The position numbers and the translations under genes were made by a program. The notes beneath the pieces were generated by a model. It saw only the letters and a list, made by a program, of their open reading frames with translations. It was not told the DNA's origin and ran no database searches. Shown piece after piece: positions 19,806 to 27,574 of a DNA stretch of 64,000 bases; the first letter of the stretch is position 1; every line of letters begins with the position of its first letter. The stretch is from Cognatundibacterium griseum. Lineage in GTDB: Bacteria > Pseudomonadota > Gammaproteobacteria > Burkholderiales > Burkholderiaceae_D. The stretch covers positions 620,001-684,000 of the forward strand of contig NZ_JACOGC010000002.1 in assembly GCF_014284195.1 (NCBI RefSeq). The letters are read 5' to 3'.

Positions 19806-20558
19806 ATGCACAACTCAACAGCACGAAAGGCCGTTTTGGTCGCGCTCGTGTCCACCATGGCAGTGTCCGCCGCTAACGCGGGGAGCGTGGCCGGTAACGG
19901 TGGCTCTACGGAAGTGACGCAGATTTTGAACAACGTCGAGCTGATTCAGCAATCGGCTCAGATGTACCAACAGGTTCAGCAGACCCTGCAGCAGGTACAG
20001 ATGGCCCAGCAACAGCTGAAGAACTTGATGGCTGCACCACAACAGATGTGGGGCCAGGCTCAACAGGAATTGACCAGCCTGACCCAACTGGTTGCGCAGA
20101 CCAACGCCATCAGCTACGCCGCCGGCAACATTGACCAGTCGTTTAAGCAAGCGTTTCCTGGCTATGCAAAAAGTGCGGGCGCAACGAATTACGGCACCAA
20201 GTACGCCGCGCTCATTACGAAGGCCATGGACGGCTTGAGTTCGGCGCTGCAAGGAGCAGGACTGAATGCCAATCAGTTTGCGAATGAGCGCGCCGCTATC
20301 CAACAGATTCAGGGCATTTCCGCTGGTTCGCAAGGCTCCCTGCAGGCGGTTCAGGCCGGCAACATGATCGCCAGCCAAACGGTGGACCAGCTGCAGAAAT
20401 TGCGCCAGTTGCTGGCGAGCCAGGCGCAGTCGCAAGCGAACTTCCTGGGCGCGCAGGCGCAGATTCAGGCAGACCAGACAGATGCCACACAGACCCTTCT
20501 GAAACAAGGTGATGGCACCGTGCGCAAGGCTGGCCAGAGCGGCTACAAAACTTTCTGA
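19806..20558 (+). CDS. trbJ: P-type conjugation protein TrbJ
   Basis: A 250-residue exported protein (signal: VLVALVSTMAVSAANA) with a Gln-rich helical middle (QMYQQVQQTLQQVQMAQQQL), as in TrbJ/VirB5-like pilus-associated components of IncP mating systems. The ATG at 19806 follows AAAGGAGAAATAGC; the frame is open upstream through the iteron region, but that would remove the signal peptide from the N-terminus. The extreme C-terminus, TVRKAGQSGYKTF, is echoed in the next gene product. Confidence 0.85.
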   Translation: MHNSTARKAVLVALVSTMAVSAANAGSVAGNGGSTEVTQILNNVELIQQSAQMYQQVQQTLQQVQMAQQQLKNLMAAPQQMWGQAQQELTSLTQLVAQTNAISYAAGNIDQSFKQAFPGYAKSAGATNYGTKYAALITKAMDGLSSALQGAGLNANQFANERAAIQQIQGISAGSQGSLQAVQAGNMIASQTVDQLQKLRQLLASQAQSQANFLGAQAQIQADQTDATQTLLKQGDGTVRKAGQSGYKTF

Positions 20559-20569
20559 GGATCGACGCC

Positions 20570-20821
20570 ATGAAAAATTTCATCAAGCAAATGGGCCACG
20601 GTCAAAAGCGTTGGTTTTCCCTTGGCGTTGCCTTGATCCTGTTCACCTTGTTTTCGCTTTTGACCGGATGTAGTGACAAGGCGGCGGAAGAAAGCGCTGC
20701 GCGTCAGAAGGCGCAAGACGCAGCCATGCAGCAGATGCTGAAACAAAGCGGAGCGGCCAGTGCGCCGGACGGTAGCCACACCGTGCGCAAAGCTGGCGAA
20801 TCCGGCATGAAGGGGTACTGA
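20570..20821 (+). CDS. TrbK-like lipoprotein
   Basis: An 83-residue protein with a hydrophobic segment ending in the lipobox LLTGC, hence a predicted lipoprotein. In IncP plasmids the small lipoprotein between trbJ and trbL is TrbK, the entry-exclusion factor that blocks uptake of related plasmids; position and type agree, although sequence similarity was not tested. The C-terminus, TVRKAGESGMKGY, closely resembles the TrbJ end. Confidence 0.65.
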   Translation: MKNFIKQMGHGQKRWFSLGVALILFTLFSLLTGCSDKAAEESAARQKAQDAAMQQMLKQSGAASAPDGSHTVRKAGESGMKGY

Positions 20822-20824
20822 TCC

Positions 20825-21061
20825 ATGTGTGACGCTGAATTCAGACATTACTTCGCCAAGGCCAAGGACGCCAAAAGGGGCGGAAAGGACGCATGGGATG
20901 TGCAATCCACAGGCGAAAAGGTGGCCGTAGCGCTCGCGCTCAACAAGCCCGAATGGCTTGCAAGCCTGGGATACACCCTTGCCGAAGCCATCGACCGCAC
21001 AGGGCCGCAATGGATTGCGTTGCTGCCGCGTGTTGAGCGTGCCTTGCTTGACCTCGAATAG
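20825..21061 (+). CDS. Hypothetical protein in the trb operon
   Basis: A 78-residue soluble protein with no signal or membrane segment, three bases after the TrbK-like gene and 20 before trbL. I do not recognise it. The tight spacing supports its being a real member of the operon. Confidence 0.5.
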   Translation: MCDAEFRHYFAKAKDAKRGGKDAWDVQSTGEKVAVALALNKPEWLASLGYTLAEAIDRTGPQWIALLPRVERALLDLE

Positions 21062-21081
21062 TTCAGACGGGAGAAAGAAAT

Positions 21082-22821
21082 ATGAAACAACGTAATCTGT
21101 TCCTTCTGGCCTTTGGCCTTCTGATGATCGCATCGCCAGCATTCGCCGACACCACCGGCTATGACTTGGGTTCGATCATGGACAAGTACCAAGCGGCCGC
21201 CACTCAGTTCGGCTCGAACATCACTGCTGTGGCGCTCAAGCTCTGCTACACGTTATTCGCCATCGACCTAGCTTGGACGGTTCTCGGCCGACTTCTCAAG
21301 GGTTCTGACATTGTGGAAATCGGCTCCGCGCTAATCATGCGGGTAATGTGGGTTGGCCTTGTCGTGTGGGTCATCAACAACCCCAGCGTGCCGCTGGCAT
21401 TCGTCAATGGCTTTATCCAGTTGGGCAAGACTGGCGCGAACACATCAGCCATCAGTCCCGGCGACGTGTTCTGGCAGGGCATTGACCTGGTGAACATGAT
21501 GATGACCAAGTTTTCCGACAATGCCACTGTGGCCGGCGTGCCGGTTCCGGCAGGGATCGCGGCGATGGCCAACCCCTTTGCTGCCATCCTGATTGGCATT
21601 GCCTTAATCGTCATCGTCGTTTGTTACGCCATGTTGGCGGCGCAATTCGCGGTGGCCTGGGTTCAACTCTGGTTTTACCTTGCTGTCTATCCGATTGTCT
21701 TGGCATTCGGTGCGATGAAGTGGACCAAAGACATAGCGATGAAGGTCATCACCACACCGCTTGTCTATGGCGTTCGGTTTATGGCGATCTACTTCATCAT
21801 GGCCGTGGGAACGACCCTGGCCCAGGACTTTGGCACCGAGATTGGAAACCTCTCGCTGACCAACCTGACGCCGATCTGGACGATCCTGGCAGGCTCTGTA
21901 CTGTTGTTCATGCTCACGTTGAAGGTGCCGACGCTGGCGGCCGATTTGTTGGGCGGCACAGCATCGTTGTCTGCTGGTGATGGTGTCGGCGCTGGCTTGG
22001 TAGCTGGTGGCGCTGTCGCGGCCGTGGCCGGAGGTGCATATGCCGCTGGGTCTACCCTTGCGAACGATGTAGGCGGTGCCATAAAGACGGGTCAAGCTGC
22101 GATAACGCAGGCCCGCGAAAAAGGTGCCACGGGTGTCATGGGTACGGCTGCAGGTGCCGCTGGTGCGGTCGGTAGCGCCGTTGGCGAAGCTGCGATGGAG
22201 GGCATCAAGGGCTTGGGCGGTGATTCCATGGGCGGTCGCCTGGCCGGGCGCATCGACACCAAAACAGCTGGTATCCGCGAAAGCAAAGCAGCGGCCAGCG
22301 TGTCTGCGCCTTCCGTTCCAGGTAGCCAACCGCCAGCGCCTGCCAGCGGCGAATCCAGTCCAGCGACCACCACACCACAGGCCCCGCCTGCAACCGAAGG
22401 AAGCCAATCCACCCAGTCGGCAGCAGCGCCCACTGAAACGCCGCCAGAGCCGACGCGCGACACGCCAGCAGCACCGACCACCAGCAGCACCGCGACAGGC
22501 CAGCCAGGCGCACCTGCAGCCACCTCGACTGACGTAACGGCTCCGGCGCTGGCCACGCCACCAGCACAGAACGGGTTGCCTGCAGAGGCACCTTCTGCAC
22601 ACACACCGCCGATAGCTGCACCAGTTGCAAATGCAGAGCGTGTACACGCATCCGATCCGGTCGCTGTTGCCGCAGCTTTGCCAACGGGCGACACAGCGGA
22701 TGCGGAATCGCCAGGTGCATCGAGTAAGGCTGCTTTGGCCGTCAAGGCAGTTCTCAACGAGGTGCAGAAAACCAGCGGCTCAGGCGGCGGGTCTGTGCAA
22801 ACCAGTCACGGCAATGAATAA
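21082..22821 (+). CDS. trbL: P-type conjugation protein TrbL
   Basis: A 579-residue inner-membrane protein of the VirB6/TrbL family. A signal-like first segment (LFLLAFGLLMIASPAFA) is followed by about six further membrane helices up to about residue 300 (for example ILIGIALIVIVVCYAMLAAQ, WTILAGSVLLFMLTL), a Gly/Ala linker and a long Pro/Ala/Thr-rich C-terminal tail. It would form part of the mating channel, but trbB-I and traG-type genes are missing here, so it may act only with a helper system or be a relic. GGAGAAAG precedes the ATG. Confidence 0.9.
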   Translation: MKQRNLFLLAFGLLMIASPAFADTTGYDLGSIMDKYQAAATQFGSNITAVALKLCYTLFAIDLAWTVLGRLLKGSDIVEIGSALIMRVMWVGLVVWVINNPSVPLAFVNGFIQLGKTGANTSAISPGDVFWQGIDLVNMMMTKFSDNATVAGVPVPAGIAAMANPFAAILIGIALIVIVVCYAMLAAQFAVAWVQLWFYLAVYPIVLAFGAMKWTKDIAMKVITTPLVYGVRFMAIYFIMAVGTTLAQDFGTEIGNLSLTNLTPIWTILAGSVLLFMLTLKVPTLAADLLGGTASLSAGDGVGAGLVAGGAVAAVAGGAYAAGSTLANDVGGAIKTGQAAITQAREKGATGVMGTAAGAAGAVGSAVGEAAMEGIKGLGGDSMGGRLAGRIDTKTAGIRESKAAASVSAPSVPGSQPPAPASGESSPATTTPQAPPATEGSQSTQSAAAPTETPPEPTRDTPAAPTTSSTATGQPGAPAATSTDVTAPALATPPAQNGLPAEAPSAHTPPIAAPVANAERVHASDPVAVAAALPTGDTADAESPGASSKAALAVKAVLNEVQKTSGSGGGSVQTSHGNE

Positions 22822-22832
22822 GGACAAGTGAA

Positions 22833-23120
22833 ATGAGAAAACCAGAAAAGATCGCAGGTTTTACGGTCGAGGCATTTCCACACGTGAAGGCCACGCAGGT
22901 TGAATGGGTTATTCAATTCCGTGATCTGCCTTCTGTGCGGGCCGTTGGTGCGAGCTTGCCGGAGGCCAAGGAGCGCCTGGCCATCAAATGGGAAAAAACA
23001 GCAGAAGCTTTCAGGGCGGCTGGTGTGCCGGTACCGAAACCAAGCCGTCCGAGGGGGAATAAGCGAGTTCTTGACGCGATTCGTCGGCTGGCGGATCGGA
23101 AGTCGAAACCCATTTTCTAG
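22833..23120 (+). CDS. HicB-like domain protein (orphan)
   Basis: A 95-residue protein whose first 70 residues follow the HicB antitoxin pattern: WVIQFRDLPSVRAVGASLPEAKERL, then GVPVPKPS. No HicA-type toxin is adjacent, and the basic C-terminus (KRVLDAIRRLADRKSK) does not form an obvious DNA-binding domain. It lies 11 bases after trbL. It could be an orphan antitoxin or another use of the HicB fold. Confidence 0.6.
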   Translation: MRKPEKIAGFTVEAFPHVKATQVEWVIQFRDLPSVRAVGASLPEAKERLAIKWEKTAEAFRAAGVPVPKPSRPRGNKRVLDAIRRLADRKSKPIF

Positions 23121-23520
23121 CCTACATGCAGTCAGTGTGCAGTGATATTGCCGTGTTGTTGAAGTGTTAGCGCAGTTGAGTCGCATGTTTGCGCAGTCTG
23201 TTAGCAATGAACATGCAGTGCTGTTGCCGTGATTGTCGTTGGACTGCCTTCTTTTGGCGTGATTTTGCGCAAGCAGGTTGTCTCAAACCAATCAGGCATC
23301 AGCCAGCGCAAAGATGGATAGGTACGCCCTGACTTGATGCCCCGGAAATGTGTTGCAAGACCTGAATACAAAGACCTTAGTGGAACATAAAGGGTGTATT
23401 GCGCTGCTGCTGTGTTTTTGGTGTTTTTCCTTGGTGCGTGCCGCTTGGATGCGTACTGCGTATTTTGAAAATGTGTTGCGAATGCAGGAAGACCGCGCAA
23501 CACGACAGAAAGGAGGCCAT
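23121..23520 (+). other. 400-base non-coding gap, possible transfer or regulatory region
   Basis: No convincing gene is seen. The gap has an inverted repeat TTTGCGC (23264-23270)/GCGCAAA (23306-23312), and next to it, on the minus strand, ACCTATCC (23316-23323), the left part of the IncP nic sequence but without the expected TG. Placed just before a ribbon-helix-helix gene, it could be a diverged oriT. Evidence is weak. Confidence 0.3.
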
Positions 23521-24105
23521 ATGGCCGCGAAACAAACCTATTCCGTTCGGCTTGATGCCGATCAACGGCATCAGTTGGACGCCAGGGCTGAACGCATGGA
23601 GTTGCCAGTCGGCTGCCTGATACGCCTGGCCATCGATGCATATCTGAAGCAGCAGGAAGAAAAGGATTACCTATCGGAGGTTGAGAAGCGCATCGCTGTC
23701 ACGATTGATCGACTTGCCCGTCAGGTAGCGAAAGACCGGGCAGAACAGCAAATGGTTGTCGGCATGTTGGACTACTTGAGGGAGTGGCTGGCATTCACGC
23801 TTCCGACGCCGGCCGACAAGAACCAGGCAAATGACCTTATGCGCGAGCGCGACAAGGTTTTTTGGGAGCGGCTGCCTTTGCAATTCACAAATACGTCGAA
23901 AGCAAAGGTGACAACTTTTTTGGAAGAAAAGACGCGAGCGGCACTCCCGTGTCCGGCATGCGGTACTGGATCGTTGTTTCCCAAGGAGGGCAAAAAAGGG
24001 CTTTATTGGTACTGCAGCAATTTGAAGGCTTCGCCAAAGTGCGAAGCAACTTTTCAGGATGCTGGAGGACAGCCCGTATTGCCCGGTGCAGAAGCCAGCC
24101 GGTAA
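23521..24105 (+). CDS. Ribbon-helix-helix / zinc-ribbon protein
   Basis: A 194-residue protein. The N-terminal 45 residues (TYSVRLDADQRHQLDARAER) resemble a ribbon-helix-helix DNA-binding domain, followed by a helical middle. The C-terminal zinc ribbon has cysteines 144, 147, 165 and 174 (CPAC...WYCSN...KCEA), the pattern of topoisomerase-type zinc fingers. The ATG at 23521 has AAAGGAGG four bases upstream. Such proteins occur as accessory relaxosome or mobilisation factors; that role is inferred from context. Confidence 0.65.
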   Translation: MAAKQTYSVRLDADQRHQLDARAERMELPVGCLIRLAIDAYLKQQEEKDYLSEVEKRIAVTIDRLARQVAKDRAEQQMVVGMLDYLREWLAFTLPTPADKNQANDLMRERDKVFWERLPLQFTNTSKAKVTTFLEEKTRAALPCPACGTGSLFPKEGKKGLYWYCSNLKASPKCEATFQDAGGQPVLPGAEASR

Positions 24106-24137
24106 ACGTTCAACTTAATCGACTTGGAGAATTGAAA

Positions 24138-24473
24138 ATGCAAAAGCAAATCAAGATGGAATCGGCCATGGCAATGCTGACTCAGGCTACTGCCATCAAT
24201 CACGTGTTCGATGAGGGAGCCGAAGAGCTTGGCTGTGGTCCGGTGCTGTACGCGCTGGAACTCAACGGCCGACTGTGCTTGGTGTGCCGAGACGATGACA
24301 CCGAGAGAATGATTGTTGTCCCGGTTGACCGCTGGGAGCTGGAAAACTTAGTGGAAGCAATTGACGATCCATTGTCGGTCTTGTCGCTTCATGAGCTGGA
24401 TAGCAAGTCTCTGGAAAAGGTGGCAGCACGAACGATTGCGGCGTTCGCACTGCCTGCCAAGACGACCCATTAA
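24138..24473 (+). CDS. Hypothetical protein
   Basis: A 111-residue acidic protein, not recognised, beginning at an ATG after TTGGAGAATTG. It has a GCGPVLYALELNGRLCLVCRDDD stretch that suggests a beta-sheet core and a helical C-terminus; no membrane segment. It is in line with the flanking backbone genes. Confidence 0.45.
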   Translation: MQKQIKMESAMAMLTQATAINHVFDEGAEELGCGPVLYALELNGRLCLVCRDDDTERMIVVPVDRWELENLVEAIDDPLSVLSLHELDSKSLEKVAARTIAAFALPAKTTH

Positions 24474-24524
24474 GAGAGCTGCCATGACCCAACAAAGATA
24501 CACCAAGAAGAGGGGAGGCTGAAG

Positions 24525-24827
24525 ATGGCTTTCTTCGTGACTCATGTTCGCACCGAAGCCCAGGGCGGAATTCGCGCAACCCTGCCGGACTTCAACTTGT
24601 ACGTGTTCGCCCATGCGATTTGTGATGTGCCAGAACAACTGCAAAAAGCACTGATTGAGCAATACCGAGGACCTGTTCCGAAGTCTTCAGAAATTGAGAG
24701 CTGGCAAGACGATGGCTATCAGAGCGGTTGGTGGCTTTGGCTCAACCTCGACGTGGATAGCCTCATTAGTCGCGGTAAGCGTCGGCGAAAGCTGATACGC
24801 GTGCCTGCCCAGGATGCCCCATCTTGA
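24525..24827 (+). CDS. Hypothetical protein overlapping traB
   Basis: A 100-residue protein, family not recognised, with a basic C-terminus (RGKRRRKLIRV). A strong GAGGGGAGG lies upstream of the ATG. Its stop codon overlaps the TTG start of traB (TTGA), so translation of the two is likely coupled. Confidence 0.5.
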   Translation: MAFFVTHVRTEAQGGIRATLPDFNLYVFAHAICDVPEQLQKALIEQYRGPVPKSSEIESWQDDGYQSGWWLWLNLDVDSLISRGKRRRKLIRVPAQDAPS

Positions 24828-26050
24828 GCGCCGAAATTTATGTTTTTGGACGGAAATTTCAGTGGCCGACGCTGAGCTGCAGGATGCCGCTCCTAGTCGT
24901 GGAAGGGGCGTTGTGCGGCTTCGCGTGGGGGCATGTGGGATTGTCCTGGCTTGTCTGCCTCGCGGGTGCTATGCCAGTGCTGTGGAGCTTGGCCGGTTCT
25001 CGCTGGTGCGCCGGCATGATCGCGTTGGCCTATTACCTGATGGCCAGCCGTGGATTGCCCTTTGGGGCGGGCATCTTTTTCGCTGAATCGGCACCCGCAT
25101 GGTTCAGCTGGGCGCTGTGGTTTGCCGCCGGCCTGGTCAACGCACTGCCGTGGCTTCTTCTTTGGAGTGAAACACCACGACGCAAGGCGTGGACGTTGCC
25201 GGCGGCCCTTGCCTTAACCGCCTTACCGCCGGTTGGTTTTGTTGGCTGGGTGAACCCGCTGACCGCCGCCGGCGTTCTCTTTCCCGGTCTTGGCTTTGTC
25301 GGCTTGGCCTGCCTGGTGGTCGGCCTTGTTTTGACTGTGTTGCGCCGTTGGCCAGCGGTCGCAATTCTGGCCAGCGTTGCAGTGGCCTCCAACATCGTCG
25401 CGCTTCAGGCAAAACCTGAACCATGGGTTTCAGCCTGGTCTGGGCAAGACACTGCCTTTGCACGGCTGCAGACTGCCGCAGCTCCAAACTTCCTGGCTGA
25501 AGGTCAGCGCATGGCGCAAGTTCTCATGATCGCCGGCCAGCTGCAACCTGGTCGCGTTCTGGTCATGCCGGAAACCGTCCTGCCGCGTGTGCGCCAGGTC
25601 AATGACTTCAACGCCTCGATGCTGGCTGATTTGTCGGCACGGCTGAAGGCCAAAGGTAGCGCGGTCCTGATTGGCGCGGAAGTGGTTGGCCCAGGGCATC
25701 AATTGCAGAATGCCCTGGTTGTTCTTGGCGACGAGTCCGCGCCACTGGTCCAGCGAGTGCCAGTGCCGATTGGCATGTGGCGGCCCTGGTCTGCCGAATC
25801 CATCGCGGCCGATCCGCTGGCTAGCGGCATTGCTCTGGTTGCCGGCCGCAAGGTGGCTTACTTGATCTGTTATGAGCAGTTACTGGTCTTTCCGCTTTTG
25901 GTGAGCATGGCGCATAACCCAGATTTAATCGTGGGCTCTGCAAACGACTGGTGGGCACGCGATACCAGCATTTCAACTATCCAGAGGCAATCTTTGTGGG
26001 CGTGGGGGCGCCTGTTCAGCTTGCCAATCATTAGTGCTACAAACTTATGA
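24824..26050 (+). CDS. traB: TraB-like nitrilase-superfamily membrane protein, probably truncated
   Basis: A 408-residue protein starting at TTG. The N-terminal half has about six membrane helices, and the C-terminal half is a carbon-nitrogen hydrolase domain like that of apolipoprotein N-acyltransferase, with the Glu (VMPETV), the VPVPIGMWRPW lysine-loop equivalent and the cysteine in LICYEQ. IncP-type plasmids encode such a protein as TraB. It stops at IISATNL, where related enzymes continue well past the ATN motif, and the defence cargo starts just downstream; I infer truncation at the cargo junction. Confidence 0.7.
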   Translation: MSAEIYVFGRKFQWPTLSCRMPLLVVEGALCGFAWGHVGLSWLVCLAGAMPVLWSLAGSRWCAGMIALAYYLMASRGLPFGAGIFFAESAPAWFSWALWFAAGLVNALPWLLLWSETPRRKAWTLPAALALTALPPVGFVGWVNPLTAAGVLFPGLGFVGLACLVVGLVLTVLRRWPAVAILASVAVASNIVALQAKPEPWVSAWSGQDTAFARLQTAAAPNFLAEGQRMAQVLMIAGQLQPGRVLVMPETVLPRVRQVNDFNASMLADLSARLKAKGSAVLIGAEVVGPGHQLQNALVVLGDESAPLVQRVPVPIGMWRPWSAESIAADPLASGIALVAGRKVAYLICYEQLLVFPLLVSMAHNPDLIVGSANDWWARDTSISTIQRQSLWAWGRLFSLPIISATNL

Positions 26051-26074
26051 CTGATGAGGGTATGGCGATTTTCC

Positions 26075-26104
26075 TTGTGAAGCTCATATCCATATGGGTA
26101 TAAT
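26075..26104 (+). promoter_or_regulatory. Promoter with overlapping near-palindrome at the cargo start
   Basis: TTGTGA (26075-26080), 18-base spacer, perfect TATAAT (26099-26104). The near-palindrome ATATCCATATGGGTAT (26086-26101) overlaps the -10 element, suggesting repression, possibly by the helix-turn-helix protein encoded immediately downstream. Confidence 0.55.
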
Positions 26105-26134
26105 TTGTCATTAGTTAATGGAGTGATTGCAGCC

Positions 26135-26527
26135 ATGTCGATTCGCCGTCAAGTTAAAGAGGGGGCTAAAAGTACCTCGAATGTGTCTCGAAGCCGCGTG
26201 CCCTCATCATCTTTTCCGAAAGTGGAAGATACAAGTGGTGGTCAATTGCTTAGTGATCTCTCTGATGCAAGTCACGAAGGTTCAGCCAAAGCAACCCTTG
26301 CATCAAGGCTCAATGCTCTGCTTGATGAGAGTGGGCTGAGCCAAAGTGCAGCGGCGCAGTTGCTGGGGATGCCTCAGCCGAAGGTTTCAGCGATCAGAAA
26401 CTATAAGCTTCGCGGGATTTCACTGGAGCGCCTGATGCAGGCCCTCCTTGCGTTAAATCAGCAAGTTGAGATCGTCGTGAAGCCTAGTCGAGAAGCTGGT
26501 CATTGTTCAATTCGGGTTGCGGTCTGA
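26135..26527 (+). CDS. XRE-family (HigA-like) transcriptional regulator
   Basis: A 130-residue protein with a Ser-rich basic N-terminal tail and a C-terminal Xre helix-turn-helix (LSQSAAAQLLGMPQPKVSAI, then SLERLMQALLALNQQVEIVV), the form seen in HigA-type antitoxins. No toxin partner is next to it. It is the first gene of the cargo and precedes the AAA ATPase by 45 bases. It may control the ATPase-protease pair. ATG at 26135 preferred over upstream TTG/GTG codons. Confidence 0.75.
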   Translation: MSIRRQVKEGAKSTSNVSRSRVPSSSFPKVEDTSGGQLLSDLSDASHEGSAKATLASRLNALLDESGLSQSAAAQLLGMPQPKVSAIRNYKLRGISLERLMQALLALNQQVEIVVKPSREAGHCSIRVAV

Positions 26528-26572
26528 GAAAGTACGGGGATACATGAATTTATTGTTGCGAGAGGTGGACAT

Positions 26573-27547
26573 ATGTCACGAGCGGACCTCATAGTTAGTC
26601 TAGTCAAAGCGGGGAGTCAGGGCGATCAGCAGCTACTGCGCACGACTGTCGAAGCGATGGCTGCGGAAGAGCGTGCCAAGCATCATCACCAGCTTGCCGA
26701 TAAGCTTGAAAAAAATCTGCGTGCTGCAAATTCGCAGCCACGCACGTCAGAGGTTGTCCGCTCATTTGATGGCGGTCATGGCGGCTTGCTGTACGAAGTG
26801 GAGCCACGCCGCGCGCTCGAAGCATTGTTCCTCGAAAATTCGGCACTTGAGGCATGTCGCGAATTGGTGGAGGAGCAGCATCGGAAGGACATCCTGCGGT
26901 CTTATGGTCTTGAGCCAAGGCACCGTGTGTTGTTATCGGGCCCCCCAGGTAACGGCAAGACTTCACTAGCTGAAGCGATTGCTGCACAGTTGCTCGTACC
27001 GCTTTTTGTCGTGCGTTACGAAGCAGTCATTGGTAGTTTTTTGGGTGAAACCAGTGGCCGATTGAAACGCTTGTTTGACTTTGTTCGGACGCATCAATGT
27101 GTGTTGTTTTTCGATGAATTCGACACGCTCGGTAAGGAGCGCGGCGATGTTCACGAAACCGGGGAAATTAAACGTGTTGTCAGTTCTCTCCTGCTTCAGA
27201 TCGACGCTTTGCCTAGTCATGTTGTGGTCGTGACCGCAACCAATCATGCTGAATTGCTTGACAGAGCTGTTTGGCGGCGATTTCAGTTGCGACTCTCATT
27301 GCCTGCGCCGACCCTTGCGCAAAAGGAAGAGTGGTTTACGCGCTTTCAGTCTCGCCTGGATGCTTCGCTTGGTTTCTCCCCGAAAACTTTGGCTGCAAAG
27401 ATTCAAGCGACAAGTTTTTCGGATTTGGAACAGTTTTGCGAGGACATTCAGCGTCGCTATGTTTTGGCCTTACCTGACTCGAATCTGAAGCGCATCGTGG
27501 CGGCAAGGCTTAAGCAATGGCAGACTCGTTTTACCATCAATCAATAA
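26573..27547 (+). CDS. AAA+ ATPase of an ATPase-protease pair
   Basis: A 324-residue protein: about 90 residues of helical N-terminus, then a classical AAA module with Walker A GPPGNGKT (123-130), Walker B VLFFDEFDTL, sensor 1 (VTATN) and arginine finger (DRAVWRRF), of the spastin/FtsH-like clade. GAGGTGG precedes the ATG. The gene ends 27 bases before a subtilisin-like protease gene. ATPases of this kind are often paired with S8 peptidases, where the ATPase may unfold substrates or gate the protease; here that is inferred from the pairing. Confidence 0.85.
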   Translation: MSRADLIVSLVKAGSQGDQQLLRTTVEAMAAEERAKHHHQLADKLEKNLRAANSQPRTSEVVRSFDGGHGGLLYEVEPRRALEALFLENSALEACRELVEEQHRKDILRSYGLEPRHRVLLSGPPGNGKTSLAEAIAAQLLVPLFVVRYEAVIGSFLGETSGRLKRLFDFVRTHQCVLFFDEFDTLGKERGDVHETGEIKRVVSSLLLQIDALPSHVVVVTATNHAELLDRAVWRRFQLRLSLPAPTLAQKEEWFTRFQSRLDASLGFSPKTLAAKIQATSFSDLEQFCEDIQRRYVLALPDSNLKRIVAARLKQWQTRFTINQ

Positions 27548-27574
27548 CAAACGATAAAAAGAAAATTTCAACGG

